Shown: one piece after another, positions 28,627 through 38,234 of the stretch
Layout of the letters: each line of letters starts with the position of its first letter
Position numbering within the stretch: the stretch's first letter is position 1
Assembly (NCBI RefSeq): GCF_013449375.1
Contig: NZ_JACDRR010000025.1
Span: forward strand, 1 to 64,000
Length of the DNA: 64,000 nt
Direction of reading: 5' to 3'
DNA from: Pectobacterium sp. CFBP8739
GTDB lineage: Bacteria; Pseudomonadota; Gammaproteobacteria; Enterobacterales; Enterobacteriaceae
Notes under the pieces: model-generated
Told to the model about the DNA's origin: nothing
Seen by the model: only the letters and a program-made list of their open reading frames with translations
The model's database searches: none
Translations under genes and position numbers: made by a program

Positions 28627-29031
28627 ATGACTTGGGAGTATGCGCTGATAGGTTTAGTTGTCGGTATTATTATTGGTGCTGTAGCCATGCGCTTTGGTAA
28701 CCGTAAGTTGCGGCAACAGCAGGTCTTGCAGAATGAGCTGGAGAAAAGCAAAACCGAACTGGAAGATTATCGTCAGGAATTGGTGGGTCACTTCGCCCGC
28801 AGTGCGGAGCTGCTGGATAACATGGCGGATGATTATCGTCAGCTTTATCAGCACATGGCGAAAAGCTCCAATAATCTGCTACCTCACGTTCCCGGTCAGG
28901 ATAATCCGTTTAAATATCGTCTGACCGAATCAGAAGCCGATAACGATCAGGCTCCGGTGAACATGCCGCCGCGCGATTATTCCGACGGTGCATCAGGCCT
29001 GCTGCGGGGCGAACGCCCGATTCGCAAGTAA
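28627..29031 (+). CDS. zapG: Cell-envelope/division protein ZapG (YhcB, DUF1043)
   Basis: Small inner-membrane protein linked to the elongation and division machineries. One N-terminal membrane helix (about residues 4-22, WEYALIGLVVGIIIGAVAM) is followed by a coiled coil (about 28-85) and a Pro-rich tail ending GLLRGERPIRK. 134 aa, full length. AGGAGC lies upstream of the ATG. Between zapE (divergent) and degQ, as in E. coli. Confidence 0.94.
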   Translation: MTWEYALIGLVVGIIIGAVAMRFGNRKLRQQQVLQNELEKSKTELEDYRQELVGHFARSAELLDNMADDYRQLYQHMAKSSNNLLPHVPGQDNPFKYRLTESEADNDQAPVNMPPRDYSDGASGLLRGERPIRK

Positions 29032-29046
29032 TTCAGTTTCCCTCTA

Positions 29047-29072
29047 AGCGTGAGGCAGTCTGCCTCACGCTT
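29047..29072 (+). terminator. zapG terminator
   Basis: Perfect stem AAGCGTGAGGCA / TGCCTCACGCTT with a GTC loop, followed by TTCCCCTCT, 15 bp after the zapG stop codon. Confidence 0.75.
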
Positions 29073-29288
29073 TCCCCTCTCTTGTTCTACGCTTAAAACG
29101 CTCGTACGTTTAAGACGCATACCACAGGCTGCCATCGTCCGATCACGCACTAAAACGCGATAGTTACAATCTGCTGACGAAACAGCAGTGAACTTTACAC
29201 ATTGATCGCCAGTCTGACTCTTCACCGTGTCTTTAAGTTTATATATCATCGTTTTATTCATCCGCAGGCCGTGAGAGAGTTAATAACA

Positions 29289-30659
29289 ATGAAAAAAACA
29301 TCATTACTATTTAGTGCACTGGCAATGAGTATAGGTTTGACCCTGTCCACGCTTCCCGCTGCAAATGCTGCGCTGCCTGCCGTGGTTCAAGGTCAACAGA
29401 CGCCAAGTCTGGCCCCGATGCTGGAAAAAGTCTTGCCAGCCGTCGTCAGCGTGCATGTTGAAGGTACACAGGTACAGCGTCAGCGTGTACCGGAAGAGTT
29501 CAAGTTTTTCTTTGGCCCGAACTTCCCGACGGACAAACAAAATTCTCGCCCGTTTGAAGGGCTGGGCTCTGGCGTCATTATTGATGCCGTGAAAGGTTAC
29601 GTGCTCACTAATAATCACGTCATCAATAACGCCGACAAAATTCGCGTCCAGCTTAATGACGGACGTGAGTATGAGGCGAAATTGATTGGGCGTGATGAGC
29701 AGACCGATATCGCCCTGCTACAGCTGAATGACGCCAAAAATCTGGTCTCTGTAAAAATGGCCGATTCCGATCAACTGCGCGTCGGTGATTTTGCCGTTGC
29801 CGTGGGTAACCCGTTCGGCCTTGGTCAGACTGCGACGTCCGGTATTATCTCTGCACTGGGGCGTAGCGGGTTGAATCTGGAAGGATTGGAAAACTTCATC
29901 CAGACCGATGCGTCTATCAACCGTGGTAACTCCGGCGGTGCGTTGGTTAACCTCAATGGTGAGCTGATCGGCATCAACACCGCGATCCTGGCGCCAGGCG
30001 GCGGGAACATCGGTATCGGTTTCGCGATCCCTAGCAACATGGCCCAGAATCTAGCGCAACAGCTGGTTGAATTTGGCGAGGTCAAACGCGGTCTGTTGGG
30101 TATTAAAGGCAGCGAGATGACGTCGGAAATGGCGAAGGCCTTCAACGTCGATGCACAACGTGGTGCCTTCGTCAGCGAAGTCTTACCGAAATCTGCCGCT
30201 GCGAAAGCTGGGATCAAGGCAGGCGACGTGTTGACGACGCTGGATGGTAAACCGATCAGCAGCTTTGCGGAATTGCGGGCGAAAGTCGGCACCACTGCGC
30301 CAGGCAAGACCGTGAAAATCGGCCTGCTGCGTGATGGCAAATCGCAGGAAGTGTCCGTCGTGTTGGATAACAGCTCATCGGCATCAACCAGCGCCGAAAC
30401 GCTTTCACCGTCATTACAGGGTGCTTCTCTGACTAATGGTCAATTGAAAGACGGCAGCAAAGGCGTACAGATCGATAACGTTGCTAAGGACACCCCTGCG
30501 GCACAGGTCGGTCTGCAAAAAGGCGATGTCATCATCGGCGTGAACCGCGAGCGTATTGAAAACATCACGCAACTGCGCAAACTGCTGGAAGCGAAGCCTT
30601 CCGTTCTGGCGTTGAATATCGTCCGGGGCGAAGAAACGATTTATCTGCTGCTACGTTAA
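29289..30659 (+). CDS. degQ: Periplasmic serine endoprotease DegQ (HtrA family)
   Basis: HtrA-family protease-chaperone acting on misfolded periplasmic proteins. The start ATG 29289 opens a signal peptide cleaved after PAANA (about residue 27); the frame upstream is untranslated. The trypsin-like domain holds His110 (TNNHVIN), Asp140 (EQTDIALLQ) and Ser215 (GNSGGALV), followed by PDZ1 (about 260-350) and PDZ2 (about 370-456). 456 aa against 455 in E. coli. The short loop after the N-terminus fits DegQ rather than DegP. It precedes its paralogue degS. Confidence 0.96.
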   Translation: MKKTSLLFSALAMSIGLTLSTLPAANAALPAVVQGQQTPSLAPMLEKVLPAVVSVHVEGTQVQRQRVPEEFKFFFGPNFPTDKQNSRPFEGLGSGVIIDAVKGYVLTNNHVINNADKIRVQLNDGREYEAKLIGRDEQTDIALLQLNDAKNLVSVKMADSDQLRVGDFAVAVGNPFGLGQTATSGIISALGRSGLNLEGLENFIQTDASINRGNSGGALVNLNGELIGINTAILAPGGGNIGIGFAIPSNMAQNLAQQLVEFGEVKRGLLGIKGSEMTSEMAKAFNVDAQRGAFVSEVLPKSAAAKAGIKAGDVLTTLDGKPISSFAELRAKVGTTAPGKTVKIGLLRDGKSQEVSVVLDNSSSASTSAETLSPSLQGASLTNGQLKDGSKGVQIDNVAKDTPAAQVGLQKGDVIIGVNRERIENITQLRKLLEAKPSVLALNIVRGEETIYLLLR

Positions 30660-30698
30660 TCACCTGTCGTCTTTTTCGGTAGAGTAACCAAGCAGAAA

Positions 30699-30755
30699 GC
30701 CGTTGATGTTAAAAAATTTCTGGGAGAAATTTTTAACGTTGTATCAGCAACGGCC
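30699..30755. repeat. Long imperfect inverted repeat after degQ
   Basis: Core GTTAAAAAATTTCT / AGAAATTTTTAAC around GGG, with outer arms GCCGTTG / CAACGGC, giving a hairpin of nearly 60 nt. It is followed by GC-rich DNA and a second hairpin (30794-30820). It resembles dispersed intergenic elements in build, but no second copy exists in this window. Confidence 0.6.
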
Positions 30756-30787
30756 CGTAAGGGTGGCGGCCAGGGATGACACGCCAT

Positions 30788-30820
30788 AAAAAATCGGACA
30801 CCGAATCATGCGGTGTCCGA
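30788..30820 (-). terminator. Minus-oriented terminator-like hairpin, degQ-degS gap
   Basis: 10-bp stem TCGGACACCG / CGGTGTCCGA with a 7-nt loop. The T run (TTTTTT) follows it on the minus strand, while both neighbouring genes are on the plus strand. On the plus strand it may still contribute to ending degQ transcription. Confidence 0.5.
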
Positions 30821-30872
30821 ACTTCTCGTGATATCCTCCCCCTACCTCTCTTTTTCACAGTAAATCACGGCC

Positions 30873-31970
30873 ATGCTTGCTAAGTTATTGCGTTCAGCAC
30901 TCTTTGGTGCCCTCGTCGCCGGTATTATTCTGGCCGTCCTCCCATTCATTGGGTCTGGTTCGTCGTTTCTGAAAAGTAGTAACAGACAGGCAGATGGTTC
31001 GCCTGTCAGCTATCATCAGGGAGTGAGCCGTGCTGCGCCTGCTGTGGTTAACATTTACAACCGAGTTGCCAATCAAGAAAAACCCAGCGAAGTCGCTATT
31101 CACCCCCTGGGGTCTGGCGTCATCATGAATGAAAAAGGGTATATTTTAACCAACAAGCACGTGATTAATAACGTGCAGCAGATCCAGATAGAACTGTCAG
31201 ACGGCAGGTTGTACGAAGCCCGCGTGATCGGTTCCGATTCCCTGACCGACTTAGCTGTGTTGCAAATTGATGGCGTCAATCTGCCCGTTATTCCGATAAA
31301 TGCCGACCGTCTCCCGCACGTTGGCGATGTCGTGATGGCAATCGGCAACCCTTATAATCTGGGGCAAACCGTCACTCAGGGTGTCATCAGCGCCACTGGC
31401 CGCGTCAGCCTCAGCGCTTATGGTCAGCAACGAAGCCAAGTCGGACGTCAAAACTTGCTGCAAACCGATGCGTCCATTAACCACGGGAACTCCGGCGGTG
31501 CGCTGGTCAACACGCTCGGTGAACTGGTCGGTATCAATACCCTATCTTTTGATAAAAGTAGCAACGGCGAAACGCCGGAAGGCATTAGCTTCGCGATTCC
31601 CGTGGCGCTGGCGACTAAGGTGATGGGCAAGCTCATCCGCGATGGTCGCGTCGTGCGTGGTTATATTGGCGTCAACGGTGTGCAGCTCGAAAACTTTGAG
31701 AACAGTACGTCGACCAACAGCCGTAATGCACAAGGGCGATTAACCGGTATTCTTGTGCAGACTATCGACCCTGGCGGACCAGCAGATAAAGCGGGGATCC
31801 ATATCGAAGATGTCATCGTAAGCGTGAACAATAAGCCTGCACGTTCGATTATTGAAACCATGGAGCAAGTTTCAGAAATACGTCCAGGCACCGTCATTCC
31901 GGTCACTATTGAGCGCGATAATAAGCAAATCACACTACAAATGACGATTCAGGAATTTCCCAACCAATAG
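30873..31970 (+). CDS. degS: Inner-membrane serine endoprotease DegS
   Basis: Membrane-anchored HtrA protease that senses unfolded outer-membrane-protein C-termini and makes the first cut in anti-sigma factor RseA, activating sigmaE. An N-terminal membrane anchor (about residues 5-27) is followed by the protease domain with His96, Asp126 and Ser207, then a single PDZ domain (about 265-360). 365 aa; E. coli is 355. About six extra residues lie before the catalytic Ser, in the SAYGQQRSQVGRQN stretch, which shifts it from 201 to 207. It has its own gap from degQ and ends at a terminator shared with convergent murA. Confidence 0.95.
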   Translation: MLAKLLRSALFGALVAGIILAVLPFIGSGSSFLKSSNRQADGSPVSYHQGVSRAAPAVVNIYNRVANQEKPSEVAIHPLGSGVIMNEKGYILTNKHVINNVQQIQIELSDGRLYEARVIGSDSLTDLAVLQIDGVNLPVIPINADRLPHVGDVVMAIGNPYNLGQTVTQGVISATGRVSLSAYGQQRSQVGRQNLLQTDASINHGNSGGALVNTLGELVGINTLSFDKSSNGETPEGISFAIPVALATKVMGKLIRDGRVVRGYIGVNGVQLENFENSTSTNSRNAQGRLTGILVQTIDPGGPADKAGIHIEDVIVSVNNKPARSIIETMEQVSEIRPGTVIPVTIERDNKQITLQMTIQEFPNQ

Positions 31971-32020
31971 CAGTATTCAAAGCGCAAGTTGATAAAACAC
32001 CATCAGCAGACAAACAAGAA

Positions 32021-32043
32021 ACCGGGTGGGAACCCACCCGGCT
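32021..32043 (-). terminator. murA/degS bidirectional terminator
   Basis: Perfect stem CCGGGTGGG / CCCACCCGG with an AA loop at 32022-32041. On the minus strand it is followed by TTTCTTGTTT, so it mainly serves murA. degS converges from the other side. Confidence 0.75.
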
Positions 32044-32078
32044 AAAAACAGCATTTGAAGATTAAACGACAGAAACGC

Positions 32079-33374
<1,296 letters not shown>

Positions 33375-33423
33375 TCATCACACTGATACAGGCGATTTCT
33401 CTCAGCTCACACACGGAGCGTAT

Positions 33424-33678
33424 TTAGAAGCCGTTCAGTTTACGGTCGCGTTGCCACTCTTCCGGCGTATAGGCCTTGATTGACAGTGCATGAATACGAT
33501 TATCCGCGATGTACTCCATCAGCGGCGCATAAACAGCCTGCTGTTTTTTTACTCGGCTCATTCCAGCAAAAAGTCCGCCCACCACGATGACCTGAAAATG
33601 GCTGCCATCACCAGAAACATGGGCTTCTTCCAGTGCTAATGCGTTCATCAGCACGTCTTTAATTTCGTTATTTTCCAT
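33424..33678 (-). CDS. ibaG: BolA-family protein IbaG (YrbA)
   Basis: Small BolA/IbaG-family protein that binds monothiol glutaredoxin Grx4 with an Fe-S cluster and is linked to acid stress and envelope properties. 84 aa, including the BolA-type [37 protein letters not shown] and the C-terminal [11 protein letters not shown]. The E. coli product may start a few residues earlier; ATG 33678 (MENNEIKD) is the only good start here. Between mlaB and murA, as in E. coli. Confidence 0.95.
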   Translation of the reverse strand: MENNEIKDVLMNALALEEAHVSGDGSHFQVIVVGGLFAGMSRVKKQQAVYAPLMEYIADNRIHALSIKAYTPEEWQRDRKLNGF

Positions 33679-33761
33679 CGCTCTCGATTTCTATGTCAGG
33701 GGGAGATGATTTACAGGGAGGTATCTTAGATGAATATGGCGCTATCTTAAACAAAGAATGC

Positions 33762-33793
33762 GCCGATGCCTGAAGGGGAAATCAGGCATCGGC
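33762..33793 (-). terminator. Hairpin between mlaB and ibaG
   Basis: Perfect 12-bp inverted repeat GCCGATGCCTGA / TCAGGCATCGGC with an 8-nt loop, 8 bp after the mlaB stop codon. It lacks a T run on either side, so it is more likely an mRNA-stabilising or partial terminator structure at the end of the mla operon. Confidence 0.45.
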
Positions 33794-33801
33794 ATGACAA
33801 G

Positions 33802-34092
33802 TTAAGACACAGGGATGATTTCATTCAGGTTATAGAGCGCAATGAGCGTTTTTAGCCGATCGCTGGCACCGATAATCGTTATCTCACTACCTGAAGAGGG
33901 CTGCTGATAAACATGCATCAGCAATGCCAAGCCAGCAGAATCAACGCGGTTTAACCCCGACACATCCAACACGGTTTTACCCGCGAGCAACGCTTCACGC
34001 TGCTGCCAGAACGGTAACAGCGTTTCACGATCCAGATCGCCCGTTAACGCCAACGTGGAATCCTGCGCCTGCCAGTTCAATGCGTTCGCCAT
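33802..34092 (-). CDS. mlaB: Phospholipid transport STAS-domain protein MlaB
   Basis: Cytoplasmic STAS-domain subunit of the MlaFEDB complex; it stabilises and activates the ATPase MlaF. 96 aa from ATG 34092 (MANALNWQ), with GGGTG just upstream; GTG 34098 and TTG 34104 are in-frame alternatives. The STAS core includes TVLDVSGLNRVDSAGLALLMH, where the Asp-Ser around residue 53 is the typical conserved site. Last gene of the operon; it follows mlaC within about 14 bp. Confidence 0.93.
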   Translation of the reverse strand: MANALNWQAQDSTLALTGDLDRETLLPFWQQREALLAGKTVLDVSGLNRVDSAGLALLMHVYQQPSSGSEITIIGASDRLKTLIALYNLNEIIPVS

Positions 34093-34105
34093 GTTCACAC
34101 CCAAA

Positions 34106-34735
34106 TTACTTTTTCTGATCCAACGTGATGGTCTGCTTCGCTGAGGATTCCAGCTGTTGAGTCAGGCCATCAACGCCTTTCTGACGCAGAATAGTCGCCC
34201 ACTCGTTTTGCTTCGTGGTGATCATACTGACGCCTTCAGCAATCATGTCATACGCCTGCCAGTTACCCGTTTTGCTGTTCTTACGCCATTGGAAATCCAG
34301 ACGTACGGGAGGGCGGCCACCGTTGTCAATGATGGTCACGCGAATGGAAACGATATCGGCATTGCCCAGCGGCTGTTCTGGCGCAATCTGGTAAGTCTGC
34401 CCGTTATACATCGCCAGGGCCTGACCGTAAGCCTGCTCCAGATAGGCTTCAAACGCTTTGAAGTAGGCATCACGTTGTGCCGGTGTCGCATCTTTGTAGT
34501 AGCGACCCAGCACCAGCGCGCCGGCATATCTCACCTGCACATACGGCAGCAGTTCTTCACGTACGATAGTACGCAGATAGTCGGGGCTTTGTTTGATTTT
34601 TGGTTGCTCGTTCTTTAAACGATCAAAGGTTTTTTCCGCCGCTTCATTCATTAAACGATAAGGGTTCGTTTGATCCGCCGCGTTGGCTAATGGCGCGACC
34701 ACCAGTAAAGCCACCATCAGTAAACGTTTAAACAT
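34106..34735 (-). CDS. mlaC: Periplasmic phospholipid-binding protein MlaC
   Basis: Soluble carrier that ferries phospholipids between MlaA-porin at the outer membrane and MlaFEDB at the inner membrane. A signal peptide ends APLANA|AD (about residue 19). The mature domain begins [14 protein letters not shown], followed by [23 protein letters not shown] and the [21 protein letters not shown] pocket region. 209 aa, full length. Fourth gene of mlaFEDCB. Confidence 0.96.
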   Translation of the reverse strand: MFKRLLMVALLVVAPLANAADQTNPYRLMNEAAEKTFDRLKNEQPKIKQSPDYLRTIVREELLPYVQVRYAGALVLGRYYKDATPAQRDAYFKAFEAYLEQAYGQALAMYNGQTYQIAPEQPLGNADIVSIRVTIIDNGGRPPVRLDFQWRKNSKTGNWQAYDMIAEGVSMITTKQNEWATILRQKGVDGLTQQLESSAKQTITLDQKK

Positions 34736-34747
34736 GCAGATATCCTC

Positions 34748-35314
34748 TTATGGATGTGAAGGAACAGGTTCGTTGTTGTGCTCAGGGGGTGCCGCAGGAT
34801 CGGCACCCGCCTCAGTATCCGCTTCACCGGCATTATCGTCGCTATTGCTGCCGCTCTTATATAGGAATTGACCGATGAGATCTTCAAGCACCATCGCTGA
34901 CTTGGTGTCCTGAATCACACCGCCATCCTTAAGGATAGTCGTGCCCATTTCTTCATCTTCAAACCCAATGTTCAGTGCTAGATACTGTTCGCCCAGCAAA
35001 CCAGACGTACGAATGGCCAGAGAGCTGGTATCAGGGATATGATCGTAGCGCTGCTGAATATCCATCGCTACGCGCGGCAGATACGTTTTCTCGTCCAACG
35101 AAATATCCGCCACGCGGCCAATGACCACGCCGCCAATGCGGATCGGAGAACGCGCTTTCAGCCCGCCAATATTGTCAAACGTCGCGTACAGACGATACGT
35201 CGGCTCACTACCGATCGATTTGAGATCGGCGACTTTCAGGCATAAAAAGAGGATGGCAGCCAGCGCGATCAACATAAACACACCAACCCAGACTTCAGTT
35301 TTCTTTGTTTGCAT
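34748..35314 (-). CDS. mlaD: MCE-domain phospholipid transport subunit MlaD
   Basis: Inner-membrane-anchored MCE protein whose hexameric ring forms the lipid channel on top of MlaE. The start ATG 35314 (MQTKKTEVWVG) matches E. coli; the five upstream codons fall inside mlaE. One membrane helix (about residues 8-27), an MCE domain (about 38-116, ATFDNIGGLKARSPIRIGGVVIGRV), then a helical region with AMVLEDLIGQFLY. It ends in a disordered acidic Ala/Glu/Asp/Pro tail. 188 aa. Confidence 0.96.
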   Translation of the reverse strand: MQTKKTEVWVGVFMLIALAAILFLCLKVADLKSIGSEPTYRLYATFDNIGGLKARSPIRIGGVVIGRVADISLDEKTYLPRVAMDIQQRYDHIPDTSSLAIRTSGLLGEQYLALNIGFEDEEMGTTILKDGGVIQDTKSAMVLEDLIGQFLYKSGSNSDDNAGEADTEAGADPAAPPEHNNEPVPSHP

Positions 35315-35318
35315 CGAC

Positions 35319-36101
35319 TCAGTTCCCAAACATCAGTGCTGTCAGCACAAAATCCAATCCCAGTACCGCTAACGACGAGTGCACGACGGTTCGGGTCGTT
35401 GCACGGCTAATCCCTTCAGACGTCGGGATCGCGTCATAGCCGTTAAACAGTGCAATCCAGGTCACGGTAATCGCAAATACGATACTTTTAATCACGCAGT
35501 TCAAGACATCCTGACGCCAGTCAACCGCGCCCTGCATAGCAGACCAGAAGAACCCGCTGTCGATGCCCTTCCAGTCCACCCCGACCAGCGCGCCGCCCCA
35601 AATACCCACCGCGACAAAAATCACCGCCAGCAGTGGCATGCTGATTAATCCTGCCCAGAAGCGCGGCGCGACAACGCGACGCAGCGGATCGACCGCCATC
35701 ATCTCCATGCTGGAAAGCTGCTCTGTCGCCTTCATCAGGCCAATTTCTGCCGTCAGCGCGGAACCCGCACGGCCCGCGAACAGCAATGCCGTCACTACCG
35801 GACCAAGCTCACGCAGCAGCGACAGCGCCACCATCATGCCCAGACTGGCCTCGGCGCTGTAAGTCGTCAGGATGATAAAGCCTTGCAACCCCAAAACCAT
35901 GCCAATGAACAGGCCGGAAACCATGATGATCAGCAGCGACTGCACGCCAACGCTGTAAAGCTGTTTCACCAATAGCGGCCACTGTTTTCTGAATTCGGGT
36001 TTACCCACCAGCGCATTAAACAGCATCAGCCCAGCACGCCCAAACGCCGCACTAATGGAGATTCCCTGACGCCCCAACGACGCCAACGTCCGTAATAACA
36101 T
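35319..36101 (-). CDS. mlaE: Phospholipid ABC transporter permease MlaE
   Basis: Permease dimer of the MlaFEDB complex that holds the lipid-binding cavity. 260 aa with five to six hydrophobic helices and the conserved MlaE-family stretch [28 protein letters not shown] plus [28 protein letters not shown]. It follows mlaF after about 7 bp and is followed by mlaD after 4 bp, so the genes are cotranscribed. Confidence 0.97.
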   Translation of the reverse strand: MLLRTLASLGRQGISISAAFGRAGLMLFNALVGKPEFRKQWPLLVKQLYSVGVQSLLIIMVSGLFIGMVLGLQGFIILTTYSAEASLGMMVALSLLRELGPVVTALLFAGRAGSALTAEIGLMKATEQLSSMEMMAVDPLRRVVAPRFWAGLISMPLLAVIFVAVGIWGGALVGVDWKGIDSGFFWSAMQGAVDWRQDVLNCVIKSIVFAITVTWIALFNGYDAIPTSEGISRATTRTVVHSSLAVLGLDFVLTALMFGN

Positions 36102-36108
36102 GACTGCG

Positions 36109-36921
36109 TTAACTCCCTGAACCTAGCAGCGACGTTTTATAGTCGCCCGCCGGAAAACGGAAAGGCACTGGCCCGTCGGCGATACCGTCCAGAAACTGAC
36201 GAACCTGTGGGTCAGTGTTCGCCCGCAATTCATCTGCCGTTCCTTCTGCTACCACCCGTTTGTCGGCCACGATATACGCGTAATCGGCGATGCTCATCAC
36301 CTCTGGTACATCGTGAGAAACCACAATGCAGGTCACGCCCAATGCATGGTTCAACTCATCGATGAGCTTCACCAACGTCCCCAGCGTGATCGGATCCTGC
36401 CCGACAAAAGGCTCATCAAACATAATCAGTTGCGGGTCAAGCGCAATGGCTCTCGCCAGCGCCGCGCGCCGCGCCATACCGCCGGACAGTTCCGCAGGCA
36501 TCAGTTCCGATGCACCGCGTAGCCCCACCGCTTCCAGCTTCATCATCACGATGCTGCGCAGCAGCGATTCCGGCAGCTTAGTATGTTCACGTAGCGGCCA
36601 GGCGACATTATCAAACACGTTCAAATCGGTGAATAACGCCCCGGACTGAAACAACATGCTCATTTTCTTGCGCGCGTTGTACAGTTCGCTGCGCGACAGC
36701 GACGGGATATTCTCGCCATCAAACCAGATGTCGCCGCTGTCCGGCTGTAGCTGCCCACCAATCAGGCGCAACAGCGTGGTTTTACCAATGCCGGAAGGCC
36801 CCATGATCGCGGTGACCTTGCCTTTAGGCACATTCAGCGTGATGTCCGTAAAGATCTCTCGCTCTCCGCGCCGAAAGCTAAGACCACGGATCTCAACCAG
36901 ATTAGTTGCCTCATGGTGCAT
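36109..36921 (-). CDS. mlaF: Phospholipid ABC transporter ATP-binding protein MlaF
   Basis: ATPase of the Mla system, which maintains outer-membrane lipid asymmetry. The chosen start is ATG 36921 ([13 protein letters not shown]), with AAGGA eight bases upstream; ATG 36930 has no proper spacing. 270 aa. Walker [10 protein letters not shown] (about residues 42-50), signature [17 protein letters not shown], Walker [14 protein letters not shown], and switch His in VVSHDVPEV. The C-terminal extension [12 protein letters not shown] contacts the partner MlaF subunit in the E. coli complex. First gene of the operon, divergent from yrbG. Confidence 0.97.
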   Translation of the reverse strand: MHHEATNLVEIRGLSFRRGEREIFTDITLNVPKGKVTAIMGPSGIGKTTLLRLIGGQLQPDSGDIWFDGENIPSLSRSELYNARKKMSMLFQSGALFTDLNVFDNVAWPLREHTKLPESLLRSIVMMKLEAVGLRGASELMPAELSGGMARRAALARAIALDPQLIMFDEPFVGQDPITLGTLVKLIDELNHALGVTCIVVSHDVPEVMSIADYAYIVADKRVVAEGTADELRANTDPQVRQFLDGIADGPVPFRFPAGDYKTSLLGSGS

Positions 36922-37211
36922 TATTTCCATTCCTTACCCATCAGTACGCTTATACAGAGCGTCTTTTACTCCAGCCTAATGGCTGGCTTTCATCAAGGTG
37001 CGAGTTTTACAAAAACTTACCGTAAGTTCTTGTCCAAAATGGCGGCACAAACCGTTACTGGGTTTTACTTATCGCGACAGGTTTTACTTTTTCGCCAAGC
37101 ACCGTCAGAATTAGCATTCATCACAGAAAATGCTTTTTGTGCGAAAATCGTCCAGAAATGCTGACTTATTCGACAACAAGCCGGTGATTATATCCTATTA
37201 AAGGACGCTGC

Positions 37212-38177
37212 ATGCTCTTTGCAACACTACTTTTGATCGTTGGTTTGCTACTACTGGTTTACGGTGCCGATCGTCTTGTCTATGGCGCCGCCGTGCTTGC
37301 GCGTTCTCTTGGCTTACCGCCTTTCGTTATCGGTATCACCATTGTCGGCTTCGGCACCTCGCTACCCGAACTGATTGTTTCCGTTACCGCCGCCTTAAAC
37401 GATCAGAACGATATGGCCGTCGGTAATGTTATCGGCTCTAATATCACCAATATCTTACTCATTCTCGGCAGCGCGGCGCTCATTCGGCCGCTAACGGTAC
37501 ATTCAGCCATCCTGCGCCGGGAATTGCCGCTCATGTTGTCCGTCACTTTATTGTGTGGCGTTTTACTGCATGATAGCTACCTGAGCCGCACAGACGGCAT
37601 GATGCTGCTCTTCGCCGCCGTTCTGTGTCTGGTGTTGATACTGCGTATGGCGCAGCAGGCACAGCGAGAAGGCGGCGATAGCCTGACGCGCGAACAACTG
37701 GCGGAACTCCCGCAGGATGACAGCAGCCAGATGGTGGCCGTGTTGTGGTTGATTCTCGGCCTGATTATTTTACCTATGGCCGCTCGTATGGTGGTGGATA
37801 ACGCCACCGTCATTGCTCGCTACTTCGACGTCAGTGAATTGACCATCGGGCTAACAATATTGGCGATCGGTACTAGCCTGCCTGAACTGGCGACCGCCAT
37901 CGTCGGGACGTTGAAGAAAGAAGATGATATTGCGCTGGGCAACCTGATTGGCTCGAACATTTTTAATATCGCGATTGTCTTGGGCGTTCCCGCCCTGCTC
38001 TCGCCGGGCGCACTGAATCCTCAGGTTTTTCAACGCGACTATTGGGTCATGCTGGCGGCGAGCGTGTTGTTAACCGTACTGTGCCTCAGTAAAGAACGCC
38101 GTATAGGACAAGGTGCAGGCGCATTATTATGCTGCGCGTTTATCGCCTATCTGACGGTGTTGTTCTTTTTTTCATAA
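37212..38177 (+). CDS. yrbG: Calcium/sodium antiporter family protein YrbG
   Basis: Inner-membrane CaCA-family cation exchanger; E. coli YrbG is an inferred Na+/Ca2+ antiporter without a firm physiological role. 321 aa, ten hydrophobic segments in two inverted halves. Each half carries an alpha-repeat: GFGTSLPELIVS with GNVIGSNITNI (about 48-88), and AIGTSLPELATA with GNLIGSNIFNI (about 217-258), including the ion-binding Glu and Asn/Ser residues. It leads the yrbG-kdsD-kdsC-lptC-lptA-lptB cluster. Confidence 0.94.
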   Translation: MLFATLLLIVGLLLLVYGADRLVYGAAVLARSLGLPPFVIGITIVGFGTSLPELIVSVTAALNDQNDMAVGNVIGSNITNILLILGSAALIRPLTVHSAILRRELPLMLSVTLLCGVLLHDSYLSRTDGMMLLFAAVLCLVLILRMAQQAQREGGDSLTREQLAELPQDDSSQMVAVLWLILGLIILPMAARMVVDNATVIARYFDVSELTIGLTILAIGTSLPELATAIVGTLKKEDDIALGNLIGSNIFNIAIVLGVPALLSPGALNPQVFQRDYWVMLAASVLLTVLCLSKERRIGQGAGALLCCAFIAYLTVLFFFS

Positions 38178-38234
38178 GAAACTGTTTTTCATAATTACGC
38201 TGTTCCGTTTTTCATCATAATCAGGACTATTGGT

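Noticed and set aside
36913-37164. 83-codon frame between mlaF and yrbG
   Set aside because: Overlaps the mlaF start region and lacks a ribosome-binding site; no family resemblance.
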